This document shows, piece after piece, positions 40,096 to 48,342 of a stretch of DNA of 64,000 nt (positions are counted from its first letter, which is position 1; each line of letters opens with the position of its first letter). The stretch is from Pyrococcus kukulkanii (GTDB taxonomy: Archaea > Methanobacteriota_B > Thermococci > Thermococcales > Thermococcaceae): NCBI RefSeq assembly GCF_041647995.1, contig NZ_JARRIB010000001.1, forward strand, positions 434,001-498,000. Reading direction: 5' to 3'. The translations under genes were made by a program, and so were the position numbers. The notes beneath the pieces were generated by a model. That model did not search any database, had not been told where the DNA came from, and saw only the letters and a program-made list of their open reading frames with translations.

Positions 40096-40758
40096 TTATT
40101 CCTCCACCTCCCATATTGTACCGCTATTTCCTTTAAGGCTTGGAAAGACGCTCTTACTTACAACAAACGACTTTCCGTCATTAGTTAGCTTCAAAACTAT
40201 TGGAAAGATCATCTTTAGCATTGAAATTACTTGAAGAGAAACATTCCTCATAGAATCAAGGTTAATGAAAACGATGTCCCTAATGTCCTTGCTCTTCGTG
40301 ACAACGTACTCCCCAATATCATGAACCTGTTCAATGAGCTCTTTCTTTTCAAATATGTTCATTATGTTCTCTATCCCAAGCTGCACGTTTACAAAGAAGC
40401 CATTATGATGCCCTACATTATCTAGCACCTTCCCCAGGGCTTCCTCGTACAGGGTCTTATATACTGGGTACGCCGAGATTGGGATCTTATAGACCACGTT
40501 GCCGACGCTTATCTTTCCTCCAACCTTTATCACTGGAACATTATCTATTAGATCTGTGTTCATGCCCAAAAGTTCTGCTTGATACTTATATATCGGAAGG
40601 GTGTCGAGGAAATCTGTAATTATAATGAGAGCCTTCTCCTTGTATTTTTCCGTGATCCTCTGCAGTATTGTAAACACCGTCGGGCCGAGTACGTCCTCAG
40701 ATGTATACTCAACCAATATGCTTATCTTTTCCTTTCCAAGCATATCTGATACCTGCAT
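40096..40758 (-). CDS. DUF257 protein in the chemoreceptor operon
   Basis: 220 residues. Same family as the protein at 44007-44621: parallel segments are LVEYTSEDVLG/IIEYPSTFPAH, IITDFLDTL/VIDDFFGVG and VIKVGGKIS/VKIGPGKIS. DUF257 is known only from Pyrococcus/Thermococcales and has no known function. The start at ATG 40758 has GGTGAG before it. It is the first gene of the DUF257-MCP-KaiC-like operon. Confidence 0.75.
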   Translation of the reverse strand: MQVSDMLGKEKISILVEYTSEDVLGPTVFTILQRITEKYKEKALIIITDFLDTLPIYKYQAELLGMNTDLIDNVPVIKVGGKISVGNVVYKIPISAYPVYKTLYEEALGKVLDNVGHHNGFFVNVQLGIENIMNIFEKKELIEQVHDIGEYVVTKSKDIRDIVFINLDSMRNVSLQVISMLKMIFPIVLKLTNDGKSFVVSKSVFPSLKGNSGTIWEVEE

Positions 40759-41036
40759 AGCTCCCTCACCACCCGTCACATAATATAACAATTACATCGA
40801 GAATTTTAAGTTTTGTGTGCATTTTTGTTCAAAACTTATACGACAAAATGTTACATCTCTCGTTATTATTCTAACAAATATTCAGCACTAACAAAATCTG
40901 TTGATAATGAGGATATGGCCATTAGATTAATACTTTATTTCAGAAAAATACACAAAATAATCCAATATTAACGCATTATGAAGTGCGATTTTCGAACTAC
41001 CCCATAAAATAAACAGAATTTAAAAGTTAGGTAGAT
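40759..41036. other. AT-rich intergenic region
   Basis: About 280 bases, very AT-rich, between the DUF257 gene (start) and the zinc-ribbon/HTH gene (end). It should contain the chemoreceptor operon promoter; AATTTTAAG at about 40801-40811 is a possible TATA element on the minus strand. No gene or repeat was recognised. Confidence 0.35.
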
Positions 41037-41450
41037 CTATTGGTCATTTAGTAATAATTCTAATAGTTTATTGAAATATTCCTTATTCTCGATAACCTTT
41101 CTGTACAATCTAACGACAGTTGGATACTTCAAGTCAACTACCGCCATAATAGTTGATGGAGTAAATTTCAAGTACAATGCAAGGTACGCTATGAGTACTA
41201 TTCGCCTCAATGAATGAACACCGCTCAGAGGAGTCCCATCAAGCTCGTTAAATGTCTTCCCACAATTTTTGCATTTAAACCTCCTGACCTCAAACCCATT
41301 CCGCCTCTTTATGAATCCTATCTTGACTATCTCCGATGATCCACAATAGGGACACCTAACCTCATCCCTTAGTTTCCTAACTGCCTCCATTACCTCTCTA
41401 TCTGTAAGTGAGAGCAACCTTTGAACATCAAGAATTACTTCTTCCCTCAT
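41037..41450 (-). CDS. Zinc-ribbon and HTH protein (InsA/transposase-like)
   Basis: 137 residues. A zinc ribbon (CPYCGSSEIVKIG ... CKNCGKTFN) is followed by a C-terminal HTH-like part (FTPSTIMAVVDLKYPTVVRLY). This arrangement is found in the N-terminal zinc-ribbon/HTH part of IS1-like and related transposases and in archaeal regulators derived from them. The catalytic domain is absent. ATG 41450 has AAGGA upstream; a TATA box (AAATTTATAAA) lies at about 41496-41506 with a 12-base A run between. It is either a co-opted regulator or a transposase fragment. Confidence 0.6.
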   Translation of the reverse strand: MREEVILDVQRLLSLTDREVMEAVRKLRDEVRCPYCGSSEIVKIGFIKRRNGFEVRRFKCKNCGKTFNELDGTPLSGVHSLRRIVLIAYLALYLKFTPSTIMAVVDLKYPTVVRLYRKVIENKEYFNKLLELLLNDQ

Positions 41451-41478
41451 TTTTCCTTGTAAATTTTTTAAAGATCCG

Positions 41479-41490
41479 TTTTTTTTTTTT
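41479..41490. repeat. Homopolymer run of 12 T (A on the minus strand)
   Basis: Twelve consecutive T lie in the leader of the zinc-ribbon gene, between its TATA box and start codon. Such runs are prone to length change during replication. Confidence 0.7.
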
Positions 41491-41548
41491 GGTTGGAAAT
41501 TTATAAACATTTGGTTGCGCACCTTGGCAAATATCCTAACACCTCGGT

Positions 41549-42067
41549 CTACATTGCGACTATCCTGATCAGCCTTATTATGTCCTTAACTTCCAGTATA
41601 CCATGTACCTTTCTCTCTTCATCAATGACGGGCAAATGGTGTTTTCCAGTTTCAATCATGAGCTTTATGGCATGGCCAAGGGTATCATTGACGCTAATCG
41701 TTATGGGTCTTTTTACCATCACATCTGCAACCCTAGATGCCCTCGTAAAGGCATACCTCTTAAGCAACCCAAAACCCACAACGGAGTACTTCCTGGGGGG
41801 AACAAAATAGCTCAACAAATCTTTCATTGTTATAAAGCCAATTAATCTATCCCTTTCATCAACAACCACTGCGGACGTCTCTTCGCTTGTGAACATTCCT
41901 ATGAGCTCAAAAATTGGGATTTCGGGACGAACCTTTAGGAACTCCTTATCCATAACTATCCTTACGGGAACTTTTGATATGTACTTTATGTTATGGCTCA
42001 GTTCTTTCTTCCTAGCTAATAGGATAAGTTTCCTCTTACCCATTATCCTTGCAACCTTCCTTTCCAT
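41549..42067 (-). CDS. CBS-domain protein
   Basis: 172 residues with two CBS motifs (about residues 35-95: VRPEIPIFELIGMF ... AVVVDERDRLIGFITMKDLL; and 112-170: ITISVNDTLGHAIKLMIETGKHHLPVIDEERKVHGILEVKDII, split). CBS pairs bind adenosine nucleotides or SAM and act as sensors. The start codon is 2 bases after the NreA stop and has GGGGGTTT before it, so the two form an operon. Confidence 0.85.
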   Translation of the reverse strand: MERKVARIMGKRKLILLARKKELSHNIKYISKVPVRIVMDKEFLKVRPEIPIFELIGMFTSEETSAVVVDERDRLIGFITMKDLLSYFVPPRKYSVVGFGLLKRYAFTRASRVADVMVKRPITISVNDTLGHAIKLMIETGKHHLPVIDEERKVHGILEVKDIIRLIRIVAM

Positions 42068-42069
42068 CC

Positions 42070-43293
42070 CTAAACCCCCAGAAAATCCTCAATACTTCTC
42101 TGTCTTAATTGCCTAATCAACCAACTCCTGTCTAAGTACTTACCTAAAGGATGTTGTAGTATTCTCCTAATCTCATTTAAAGCTTCCGTAAGTGTTTCAA
42201 AAGTTTGAGGAATATTTTCTAATGCCTTTCTTACCCCAACCCGAACCTGCCATACGCCAAGCGGGGCGTAATAGGCCGGTGTAACCTCCCTAAATACTAT
42301 CGCACTTGCCTGCCTTTTTCTTCTCCTCAAATACTCCAAGACGCTTAACCTTGCAGCGTAATAAGCCCCACTTGTCTCTTCAGCGTACCCCTTTATTCCC
42401 CTGAAGTCCTCATAGTCATGAATCACGGAAGGCTCATCACTACCAAAAAGGGAACCTTTCAGCCAGACCTCAAGGAGCTCAAAGGCATACATCCTGGGGA
42501 TTAAAAGGACTATGTACCTATTGCCCAGGAATTCGTGAAAGTACAACTCATACTCCTTTATAGGTTCATAATCAAGGATGATCTTTCTAAGGTAACTACC
42601 TATTGTGTCCTGGACTGCAGTAATGCTCCACCTTGTAGGCACTAACTTTTTCCTAACCCCAAGTAATCCAGCGGACAATAGCCTTATTATGTAATACTCA
42701 TCAAAACCCGCCTCATATAAAGTTATTATCGCATCCTTGACCTTAAGTTCGTCGCTAACCACATAATCAACTTTCCTAGGTACCTTTGGGTTATCAACAA
42801 TCTCAAATTTCCTTAGTATTCCCCTAGGCCCCAGTGGAGGTGCGAATTCACTCGGAAGAACCTTAATGACTGGTTTTCCTTTTAAGAGGACTTCACTATC
42901 CACGGGCTTAGAAGACAATGCCAACTCCTGAATACTTTCAATTAGCCTCCCAGATTTCCTTACATCAACATCAGCCTTTACTTGACCCATAACCAGGAGA
43001 GACCTATACCTTAGTACGTCCCCTATCGTGACGTTCTCCCAGGAGTTCGGATTATCTAGGTGAGATGTCTCACCCTCTATTGGGGGAACCAGTGGGCCAA
43101 GTCTTACCTTCGGATATCCATATTCTCCAACAAAAATGCTTGGTGGGGATGAACCGAAAATGTCCTCCCTATTTATTAAGGGAGTGACCTCTCGAACTGC
43201 CCTAAATCTTTCCAGAATGGGACAGACAGGCCTACCACAAAGGAGTTTCCTACCTTTACATACCGCACAAAGCTGAGAGTTAACCCTTATCAT
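42070..43293 (-). CDS. nreA: NreA-type archaeal DNA repair protein
   Basis: 407 residues. N-terminal zinc finger CAVCKGRKLLCGRPVCP, conserved SIFVGEYGYPKVRLGPLVPP, and a C-terminal PCNA-interacting (PIP) motif QRSIEDFLGV at the very end. In Haloferax NreA proteins act with UvrABC and PCNA in repair of DNA damage. The enzyme activity is not known. ATG 43293 matches the family N-terminus. Confidence 0.9.
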   Translation of the reverse strand: MIRVNSQLCAVCKGRKLLCGRPVCPILERFRAVREVTPLINREDIFGSSPPSIFVGEYGYPKVRLGPLVPPIEGETSHLDNPNSWENVTIGDVLRYRSLLVMGQVKADVDVRKSGRLIESIQELALSSKPVDSEVLLKGKPVIKVLPSEFAPPLGPRGILRKFEIVDNPKVPRKVDYVVSDELKVKDAIITLYEAGFDEYYIIRLLSAGLLGVRKKLVPTRWSITAVQDTIGSYLRKIILDYEPIKEYELYFHEFLGNRYIVLLIPRMYAFELLEVWLKGSLFGSDEPSVIHDYEDFRGIKGYAEETSGAYYAARLSVLEYLRRRKRQASAIVFREVTPAYYAPLGVWQVRVGVRKALENIPQTFETLTEALNEIRRILQHPLGKYLDRSWLIRQLRQRSIEDFLGV

Positions 43294-43403
43294 ACGATTA
43301 ATACTTCCCCCTCTGGAGAATTTAACCTTTCGGTGTCCAATGGAAAACGATATAAGCTGAGTAAACTAATCTTTCATTGAGAAAACTCCCAAGGGTGTGG
43401 AAA

Positions 43404-43646
43404 ATGGTTAGGGCGTACGTTTTGTTGACAATTGAGATAGGAAAAGTCCAGAAGGTTATTGAGGAGATTAAGAAGATACCAGGAGTTACAAAGGCAGATG
43501 CCGTTACTGGCCCCTACGACGCTATAGTTCACATAGAGGCCTCAGACTTGGGAGAGTTAACAAGGAAGATACTCCACGATATCCATAACATTGATGGAGT
43601 TATAGACACAACCACAGCAATTGTCGTCGAAATTGAAGAAGAGTAG
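43404..43646 (+). CDS. Stand-alone Lrp/AsnC RAM domain protein
   Basis: 80 residues. It consists of the C-terminal effector-binding (RAM) domain of Lrp/AsnC regulators only (AYVLLTIEIGKVQKVIEEIK, VTGPYDAIVHIEASDLGEL) and no HTH. Such proteins form rings or decamers and may bind amino acids or modulate full-length Lrp proteins. ATG 43404 follows GGGTGTGG. It converges on srp19 with no spacer. Confidence 0.85.
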   Translation: MVRAYVLLTIEIGKVQKVIEEIKKIPGVTKADAVTGPYDAIVHIEASDLGELTRKILHDIHNIDGVIDTTTAIVVEIEEE

Positions 43647-43949
43647 CTATTTCTTTCTCTTCCTAAGCTCTCTGATTTTCTGAGCAACAAGTTTGAGTGT
43701 TTTTGCCTTTCCATAGGGGCTATCTACGATGAGCATTCCATAGGTCCTCAAATCTTCATCTACCCCAGATAACCTCGGGTTTAGTTTATCTCGCTCAATC
43801 TCAATTACTTTAACCCCAATCATCTCTAAGGCATCAATTATTTCATCTAAAGAGGGATTATCAACCGCAATGTTCCTAGGGACTATCCTTCCATATTTTT
43901 TGGTGAGCCTAGCATCAAGCTCAGAGGGCCAAACAACAAATTTTCCCAT
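43647..43949 (-). CDS. srp19: SRP19, signal recognition particle protein
   Basis: 100 residues or so. Binds SRP RNA and orients it for SRP54 docking. Motifs: FVVWPSELDARLTKKYGRIVPR and VDEDLRTYGMLIVDSPYGKAK-like region (key part: DSPYGKAKTLKLVA). ATG 43949 with GGGGGA upstream is preferred to a TTG at 43964. Confidence 0.93.
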   Translation of the reverse strand: MGKFVVWPSELDARLTKKYGRIVPRNIAVDNPSLDEIIDALEMIGVKVIEIERDKLNPRLSGVDEDLRTYGMLIVDSPYGKAKTLKLVAQKIRELRKRKK

Positions 43950-44006
43950 TTTAAAATCCCCCAAACTTTAAAAATTTCATGGGTTTAAAATCTTTGGGGA
44001 GCAAGT

Positions 44007-44621
44007 ATGGAACGTGGCATCATAGCTAAAATGATCATAGATGAAATAAAGAATGGAGATATAGCGATAATAGAATATCCTAGTACATTTCCCGCTCACG
44101 AACTTCTTTGGGACAACTTAGTCATGAGTTTTATTGAAGACTTTGAGGTAGTCATAGACGATTTTTTTGGTGTGGGGGATATACTTTTCAGAACGTACAT
44201 AAGGAGAGTCTCCCCTGAAAAGTACAAGAGGGTAATGGAGAGGATAATGGGGAATGTTAAGGCAGTTAAAATCGGGCCTGGGAAGATTAGCTATAGTGAA
44301 ATAGTTGAAGAAATTCCTCTCACGTATGAGCTCTCAGAATTTATTAAGTTGTACTACCCAGGAATAAGGGAAATCCTTGCTAAGTCATCAAAGAGGGTAG
44401 TATTCATCACGGTAGGACTTGCCGAGTACTTATATTTTGGAGGGGAGAGGGCTCTAGAGACAATTCTGCTAAGTAGAAGTGTTCTACCAATAGAAGACTG
44501 GACCTCAATATACCTCCTGAACTTGGATCTGGCCCCTGAAAAGAGCGTTGCAGCCTTAGAAGAGATAAGCCCATTGGTAATATATGCCTCAAATAAGGGA
44601 GTTCTGGTGAAGAAGGGATGA
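44007..44621 (+). CDS. DUF257 protein
   Basis: 204 residues; a paralogue of the DUF257 protein at 40096-40758 (see parallels there). Alpha/beta composition with strands such as IAIIEYPS, VVIDDFFG, VKIGPG and RVVFITVGLAEYLYFGG. Function unknown. GGGGAGC precedes the ATG and a TATA-like TTTAAAATC lies in the leader. It overlaps the trmI start (ATGA), so the two are co-transcribed. Confidence 0.8.
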   Translation: MERGIIAKMIIDEIKNGDIAIIEYPSTFPAHELLWDNLVMSFIEDFEVVIDDFFGVGDILFRTYIRRVSPEKYKRVMERIMGNVKAVKIGPGKISYSEIVEEIPLTYELSEFIKLYYPGIREILAKSSKRVVFITVGLAEYLYFGGERALETILLSRSVLPIEDWTSIYLLNLDLAPEKSVAALEEISPLVIYASNKGVLVKKG

Positions 44622-45379
44622 TTAAGGAAGGAGAGAAAGTAGTTCTCGTTGATCCAAGGGGAAAAAGGTATTTAGTCACCGTTCAAAGCAGGGATTTCCA
44701 CACCGATCTGGGAATATTAAAGCTGAAGGAGATAATTGGCAAGGAGTACGGAGAATCAATAAAGAGTCACAAAGGACATGAGTTCAAAATTCTAAAGCCC
44801 AGGATAGTGGATTATATAGATAAAATGAAACGGGGCCCTCAGATAGTCCATCCAAAGGATGCGGCATTAATAGTTGCATATGCAGGAATTTCTCCAGGGG
44901 ATTTCATAGTAGAGGCTGGAGTGGGAAGTGGTGCTCTAACGCTATTCTTGGCTAATATAGTCGGTCCCCAAGGGAGGATAGTCAGCTACGAAATAAGGGA
45001 GGATTTTGCAAAGCTTGCCAGGGAGAACATAAAGTGGGCAGGTTTTGACGATCGAGTAACGATAAAGCTGAAAGACATATACGAGGGTATAGATGAGGAG
45101 AACGTTGATCACGTAATTTTAGACCTGCCCCAACCGGAAAGGGTCGTGGAGCATGCAGCAAAAGCATTAAAGCCAGGAGGATTCTTCGTTGCCTACACTC
45201 CCTGCGCTAATCAGGTGATAAGGCTTAGAGAGAAGCTGAGAGAGTTTAGAGATGTGTTCATGAGGCCAAGAACCATTGATGTAGTAATTTTTGAGCAAGA
45301 GGTAAAGAAGGAGTGCATGAGACCTACAACCACAATTCTTGCCCACACGGGCTACATAACGTTCGCCCGAAAGGTATGA
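44618..45379 (+). CDS. trmI: TrmI, tRNA m1A57/m1A58 methyltransferase
   Basis: 253 residues. In Pyrococcus TrmI methylates A57 and A58 in the T loop; the A57 product is an intermediate to 1-methylinosine. SAM loop VEAGVGSGALTLFLA, catalytic HVILDLPQPERVVEH, and the C-terminal NPTT-like region KKECMRPTTTILAHTGYITF. The ATG is within the DUF257 stop. The C-terminal region ends next to a C/D sRNA. Confidence 0.96.
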   Translation: MIKEGEKVVLVDPRGKRYLVTVQSRDFHTDLGILKLKEIIGKEYGESIKSHKGHEFKILKPRIVDYIDKMKRGPQIVHPKDAALIVAYAGISPGDFIVEAGVGSGALTLFLANIVGPQGRIVSYEIREDFAKLARENIKWAGFDDRVTIKLKDIYEGIDEENVDHVILDLPQPERVVEHAAKALKPGGFFVAYTPCANQVIRLREKLREFRDVFMRPRTIDVVIFEQEVKKECMRPTTTILAHTGYITFARKV

Positions 45380-45448
45380 TCAGACGAGAGGGGGCTCATC
45401 ATCGAGATTGTAACCGCTCTCAGGGTACCGTGAAGATCATCATCCAAG
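45378..45448 (-). ncRNA. C/D box guide sRNA (minus strand)
   Basis: On the minus strand the order is: C box ATGATGA (45443-45437), 13-base spacer TCTTCACGGTACC, D' box CTGA (45423-45420), C' box ATGATGA (45402-45396), 12-base spacer GCCCCCTCTCGT, D box CTGA (45383-45380). Size (about 70 bases) and box order fit Thermococcales 2'-O-methylation guides. The first spacer is complementary to 23S rRNA sequence GUACCGUGAAG, and the second to ACGAGAGG of the sarcin-ricin loop region, both conserved. The D' to C' distance (17 bases) is a little long. The tRNA-Val gene is on the opposite strand with shared promoter space. Confidence 0.75.
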
Positions 45449-45455
45449 AGAAAGG

Positions 45456-45466
45456 TTTATAATTTG
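45456..45466 (+). promoter_or_regulatory. TATA box of tRNA-Val
   Basis: GGTTTATAATT, centred about 30 bases before the tRNA start at 45491. Confidence 0.6.
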
Positions 45467-45490
45467 GATTTAAAGGTAATCCATGGGCAT

Positions 45491-45567
45491 GGGCCCGTGG
45501 TCTAGTTGGTCATGACGCCGCCCTTACGAGGCGGAGGTCCGGGGTTCGAATCCCCGCGGGCCCACCA
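45491..45567 (+). tRNA. tRNA-Val (anticodon TAC)
   Basis: GGGCCCG pairs with CGGGCCC in the acceptor stem; discriminator A and encoded CCA follow. The anticodon arm CCGCC-CTTACGA-GGCGG gives anticodon TAC, reading GUA and related valine codons. T arm CGGGG-TTCGAAT-CCCCG is perfect. No intron. 77 bases including CCA. Confidence 0.97.
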
Positions 45568-45590
45568 AATTCTGTTCTATGGTGAAATGT

Positions 45591-45800
45591 ATGAAAGTTA
45601 GGTACGATCTAAAGAACAAATACATCCTAATTAGGGAGGGAGAAGTTACCGATACTGACGAAGTAGCGGAAGATGTTTGGGTAGAATACAATGAGAAAGG
45701 GGATATAATGGGAATAGAGATTTGGAACGCTGAAATATCAAACAAGCTTCTTTTTGAGAACCAGAAAAACTACAAAACTCAATATACCCAAAGACACTAG
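45591..45800 (+). CDS. DUF2283 small protein
   Basis: 69 residues. The first 48 residues fit DUF2283 (YDLKNKYILIREGEVTDTDEV ... YNEKGDIMGIEIWNAE), a beta-rich small protein family with unknown role, found in some toxin-antitoxin-like pairs. Residues 49-69 run over the end of the antisense cellulase remnant and look non-native. GGTGA precedes ATG 45591; the tRNA is 23 bases upstream. Confidence 0.7.
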   Translation: MKVRYDLKNKYILIREGEVTDTDEVAEDVWVEYNEKGDIMGIEIWNAEISNKLLFENQKNYKTQYTQRH

Positions 45801-47248
45801 AAGCATTGCAAAAATTTTAGGATTTCTCTCAGATATCGTTGGTCGGGAAGTTGTAGTTATCGGAGTATTCGGCTCTATTACAGAAAGATACAAGTCTTTC
45901 CTCATGGTTTCATTTCCCTTCTTGGCGACTATGTAAAGGTTAATGCTCTCGTTTAACGTCAAAATTATTTCCCCTTCGTTGGACTTAGCGAAGTTAGAGT
46001 CAATTATCTCTCCATTCGTGTACCAGTATATCGTCACTTTCTCTCCTTTATCAAACACCTGCCCGAGGTGTTCTTCTTCAAGATTATGAAGAGTGGCTCA
46101 TTAAAGTTAGACCTAGCTGCTTTTATTATCCTGTAGATAACTCTCATTTTCTCCCAATTCACTGTTTTCCAGTCATCAAGGAATATTCCGCCAGTATCGC
46201 CACTTTCGGGATTTAGACACCAGTAAAAGAAGTTGTAAATTCCCTTTTTGATTAATCAGTCGGAGAAAGCATCCTGCCAGACTTTGTCCTTACCAGTGTA
46301 TTTCCCACCCCACTCCCCAATAACGAGGGTATAGTTGAGGCTCGTCAAGTAACCGAAGTGCGTCTCCCATATCTGAGGCATGTTCTTGGGGAAGTCTGGG
46401 GAATCGAAGTAGGGCATGTTGTAAACGCTGGGCCCATAAACGTGAGGAGAATAGACTACCTTGTCCCTGGGTAACCTAATGGGATAGTACTTGACTCCCA
46501 TTAAGTTCTCTCCCCAAAATGTCCACCAGCCTTTCTCCTTCATCACCCTATCAATCTCAGGAACGTGAGTATACTGGATCCCCTCAACGAAAATCAGCCA
46601 GTGAGGAGCAACTTTGAGTATAGCCTTGCCAGCCCTCTCAGTAAACAACCTAAAATCTGTATTATCTCCAGTTCCCCAAAATGCCTCATCGTGAGGTTCA
46701 TTCTTTATGTCGGCCCCAATAACGTTTGGATACCTCCCGAACTTCTTCGCTAAAAACACCCAATCTTGGATGTACTGCTCTTCGCTGTAGTTATCGGTGT
46801 ACCACAAGGGCTCAATTTCAGTGTAGCCAATCCTATGATAGTCAAGGAGCACGTAAATGCCAAGTCTATTGGCCTCTTGAATTATCTTTTCCATTATCTC
46901 CAAGCCAGTTAGGTTTCTTAAATCAGGGTTTAACTCATAGTTTATCATGTTAGGATTGGGCATCGCACCGTGAATGGTTTCACTACAGAAGGGAAGCCTA
47001 ATAGCATTAAAACCAAGCCTCTTAACGTCTTTGAGGATATTTTTCCAGTTTCTGACGTTTAAGCCATAAACGATGTGATCCTTAAGCTCAAAACCAAACC
47101 AACTAACCCCAAACAGGTAGATTCTCTCCCTTTCTCCGGTTGTCATGTTAACTTTGTATATGTTACCATTAACTGCCTCATAGTAAATAGGAGATGCAAA
47201 AACTGGGGTCGACACAATGTAATATAATAATTCATGATTCCTTTTCAC
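45738..47248 (-). pseudogene. Broken GH5 endoglucanase (cellulase) gene
   Basis: From GTG 47248 the frame encodes the GH5 catalytic core: LFGVSWFGFE, IRLPFCSETIHG, LLDYHRIG, acid/base Glu in GADIKNEPHDEAFWG, HWLIFVEGIQYTHVPE, VYSPHVYGPSVYN and the nucleophile Glu in VIGEWGGKYTGKDKVWQD. At 46256-46258 a TGA stands where the family has Trp (D-stop-LIKK versus DWMIENK). The same frame continues to FFYWCLNPESGDTGGI and LDDWKTVNWEKM, then near 46070 a frameshift leads to a frame (46058-45738) with VFDKGEKVTIYWYTNG, a Thr/Pro linker and a membrane anchor FAMLLVSLGILSFVVFLVL. The signal peptide also looks weak. It resembles the Pyrococcus horikoshii endoglucanase EGPh. Confidence 0.85.
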
Positions 47249-47318
47249 TAATAAAATGTCGATGCCAGATCAGAAAAAACTTTAAAGGTGATACTCCAAC
47301 CCATGGAGGGGTTTCGCC

Positions 47319-47583
47319 ATGAGGAGGGATCGACTTTGCTAAACTCCCAAGGTCTGCCATTCTAGTACTTCAAGCGTTAGAGAGACCAATGTCTTCTAAA
47401 GAGCTGGCAAAAGCAACGAACCTTTCTGAAAGAACCGTTCGCCACGCATTGAAGGTTTTAAAGGATTCTGGTATGATCAGAGAAATCTACCTCTTAGAAG
47501 ATGCTAGGAAAAGATTATATGCACTAAATCCTGGGCTTAAATTAGAGCACATTCATGACGGAATCAAGATTAGTGCGCTCTAG
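47319..47583 (+). pseudogene. Winged-helix/MarR-like regulator, 5' frame unclear
   Basis: From 47323 the frame reads GGIDFAKLPRSAILVLQALE, then RPMSSKELAKATNLSERTVRHALKVLKDSGMI, a clear winged helix with recognition helix NLSERTVRHAL. A TGA stands right before it. The ATG at 47319 (with GAGGAG overlapping) is in another frame and would stop after eight codons, so a single-base shift between 47319 and 47330 is suspected. If real, only the shorter product from ATG 47389 (64 residues) would be made. TATA-like AACTTTAAAGG lies at about 47278-47288. Confidence 0.55.
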
Positions 47584-48039
47584 CTCTTCTTCAAATTTTA
47601 TGCCCAGTTCGAGGATCTCTTCAGGTGTTATAGTTACTCCATCTTCGGCATTTATTCCTGGGCAACTCTCATCGTAATAGAGCCAATATTTTACTCCATT
47701 AACCTCTACAGGCTCTTCACCTTCAACTCCAAGGGACTTCCTTGACACCATAAATGGGTAGATCCTACAGATAAGGGGCCTGTGTGGGTGAACTTTACAC
47801 TTCCCCGTCTCGGGATCGTGGAAGATGCAACCAAGATCCCACTCCCTAACCGATAGGACGAACCTTATCTTCCCATTCTCTATTGAAAAAGTTAAGAATC
47901 CCTGGGGATCGTAGCCAGCTTTAATTAGCCTCTCAATGTCCTTGTAGGTTAGATAAACATGCCTACCCCTGCAACAGTCTAGGCAAAAGAGGCACTTGAA
48001 CTTAACAGGCTTAAGGAATGGCTTAGGCCTGAACCTCAA
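47542..48039 (-). CDS. YkgJ-type CxxxCxxCC cluster-binding protein
   Basis: 165 residues from a TTG start overlapping the previous stop (TTGA). It has the pattern CLFCLDCC near residue 16, GCIFHDPETGKCKVHPHRPLICRIYPF (key Cys/His: GC, KC, HPHRP, CR) near residue 70-96, as in proteins of the zinc/iron-chelating CxxCxxCC family. Such proteins are thought to bind an iron-sulfur or zinc site; role unknown. It follows a small helical protein gene in an operon and converges on the winged-helix gene. Confidence 0.8.
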   Translation of the reverse strand: MRFRPKPFLKPVKFKCLFCLDCCRGRHVYLTYKDIERLIKAGYDPQGFLTFSIENGKIRFVLSVREWDLGCIFHDPETGKCKVHPHRPLICRIYPFMVSRKSLGVEGEEPVEVNGVKYWLYYDESCPGINAEDGVTITPEEILELGIKFEEELERTNLDSVMNVL

Positions 48040-48290
48040 GCCCTATCCTCCCTAACCTTTTCTTGAGCGACTATCATCAACCCCTGCCCCAGGAGGAACA
48101 TTGCATAGCCAAATTCATTTCTCTCCTTGTACTTCGAATCTATCATCTCCATTATCCTACTAACGCTGTCAAGCTTCCCCTCCAAGAGAAGGAGGATCTG
48201 CTTTGTTACGAACATCTTTATCTCTTTAGCCTTCCATTCTGAAATTCCAATGGCCTCATTAACCGTTTCACTATCATGCTTGAACTCCAT
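48036..48290 (-). CDS. Small helical hypothetical protein
   Basis: 84 residues from ATG 48290 (GGTG just before). Helical composition (VNEAIGISEWKAKEIKMFV, LLEGKLDSVSRIMEMID). Family not recognised. It overlaps the CxxxCxxCC gene and is 53 bases downstream of elp3, so the three may be one transcript. Confidence 0.6.
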   Translation of the reverse strand: MEFKHDSETVNEAIGISEWKAKEIKMFVTKQILLLLEGKLDSVSRIMEMIDSKYKERNEFGYAMFLLGQGLMIVAQEKVREDRA

Positions 48291-48342
48291 ACCGAGCACC
48301 ACTTAGGATTCGTTCCTGGGTTTATCACCTTTTCTAGGTATA

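Noticed and set aside
45491-45567. tRNA-Val as an integration site for the region 45.6-47.6 kb
   Set aside because: No repeat of the tRNA 3' end was found downstream and no integrase gene is present in that stretch.
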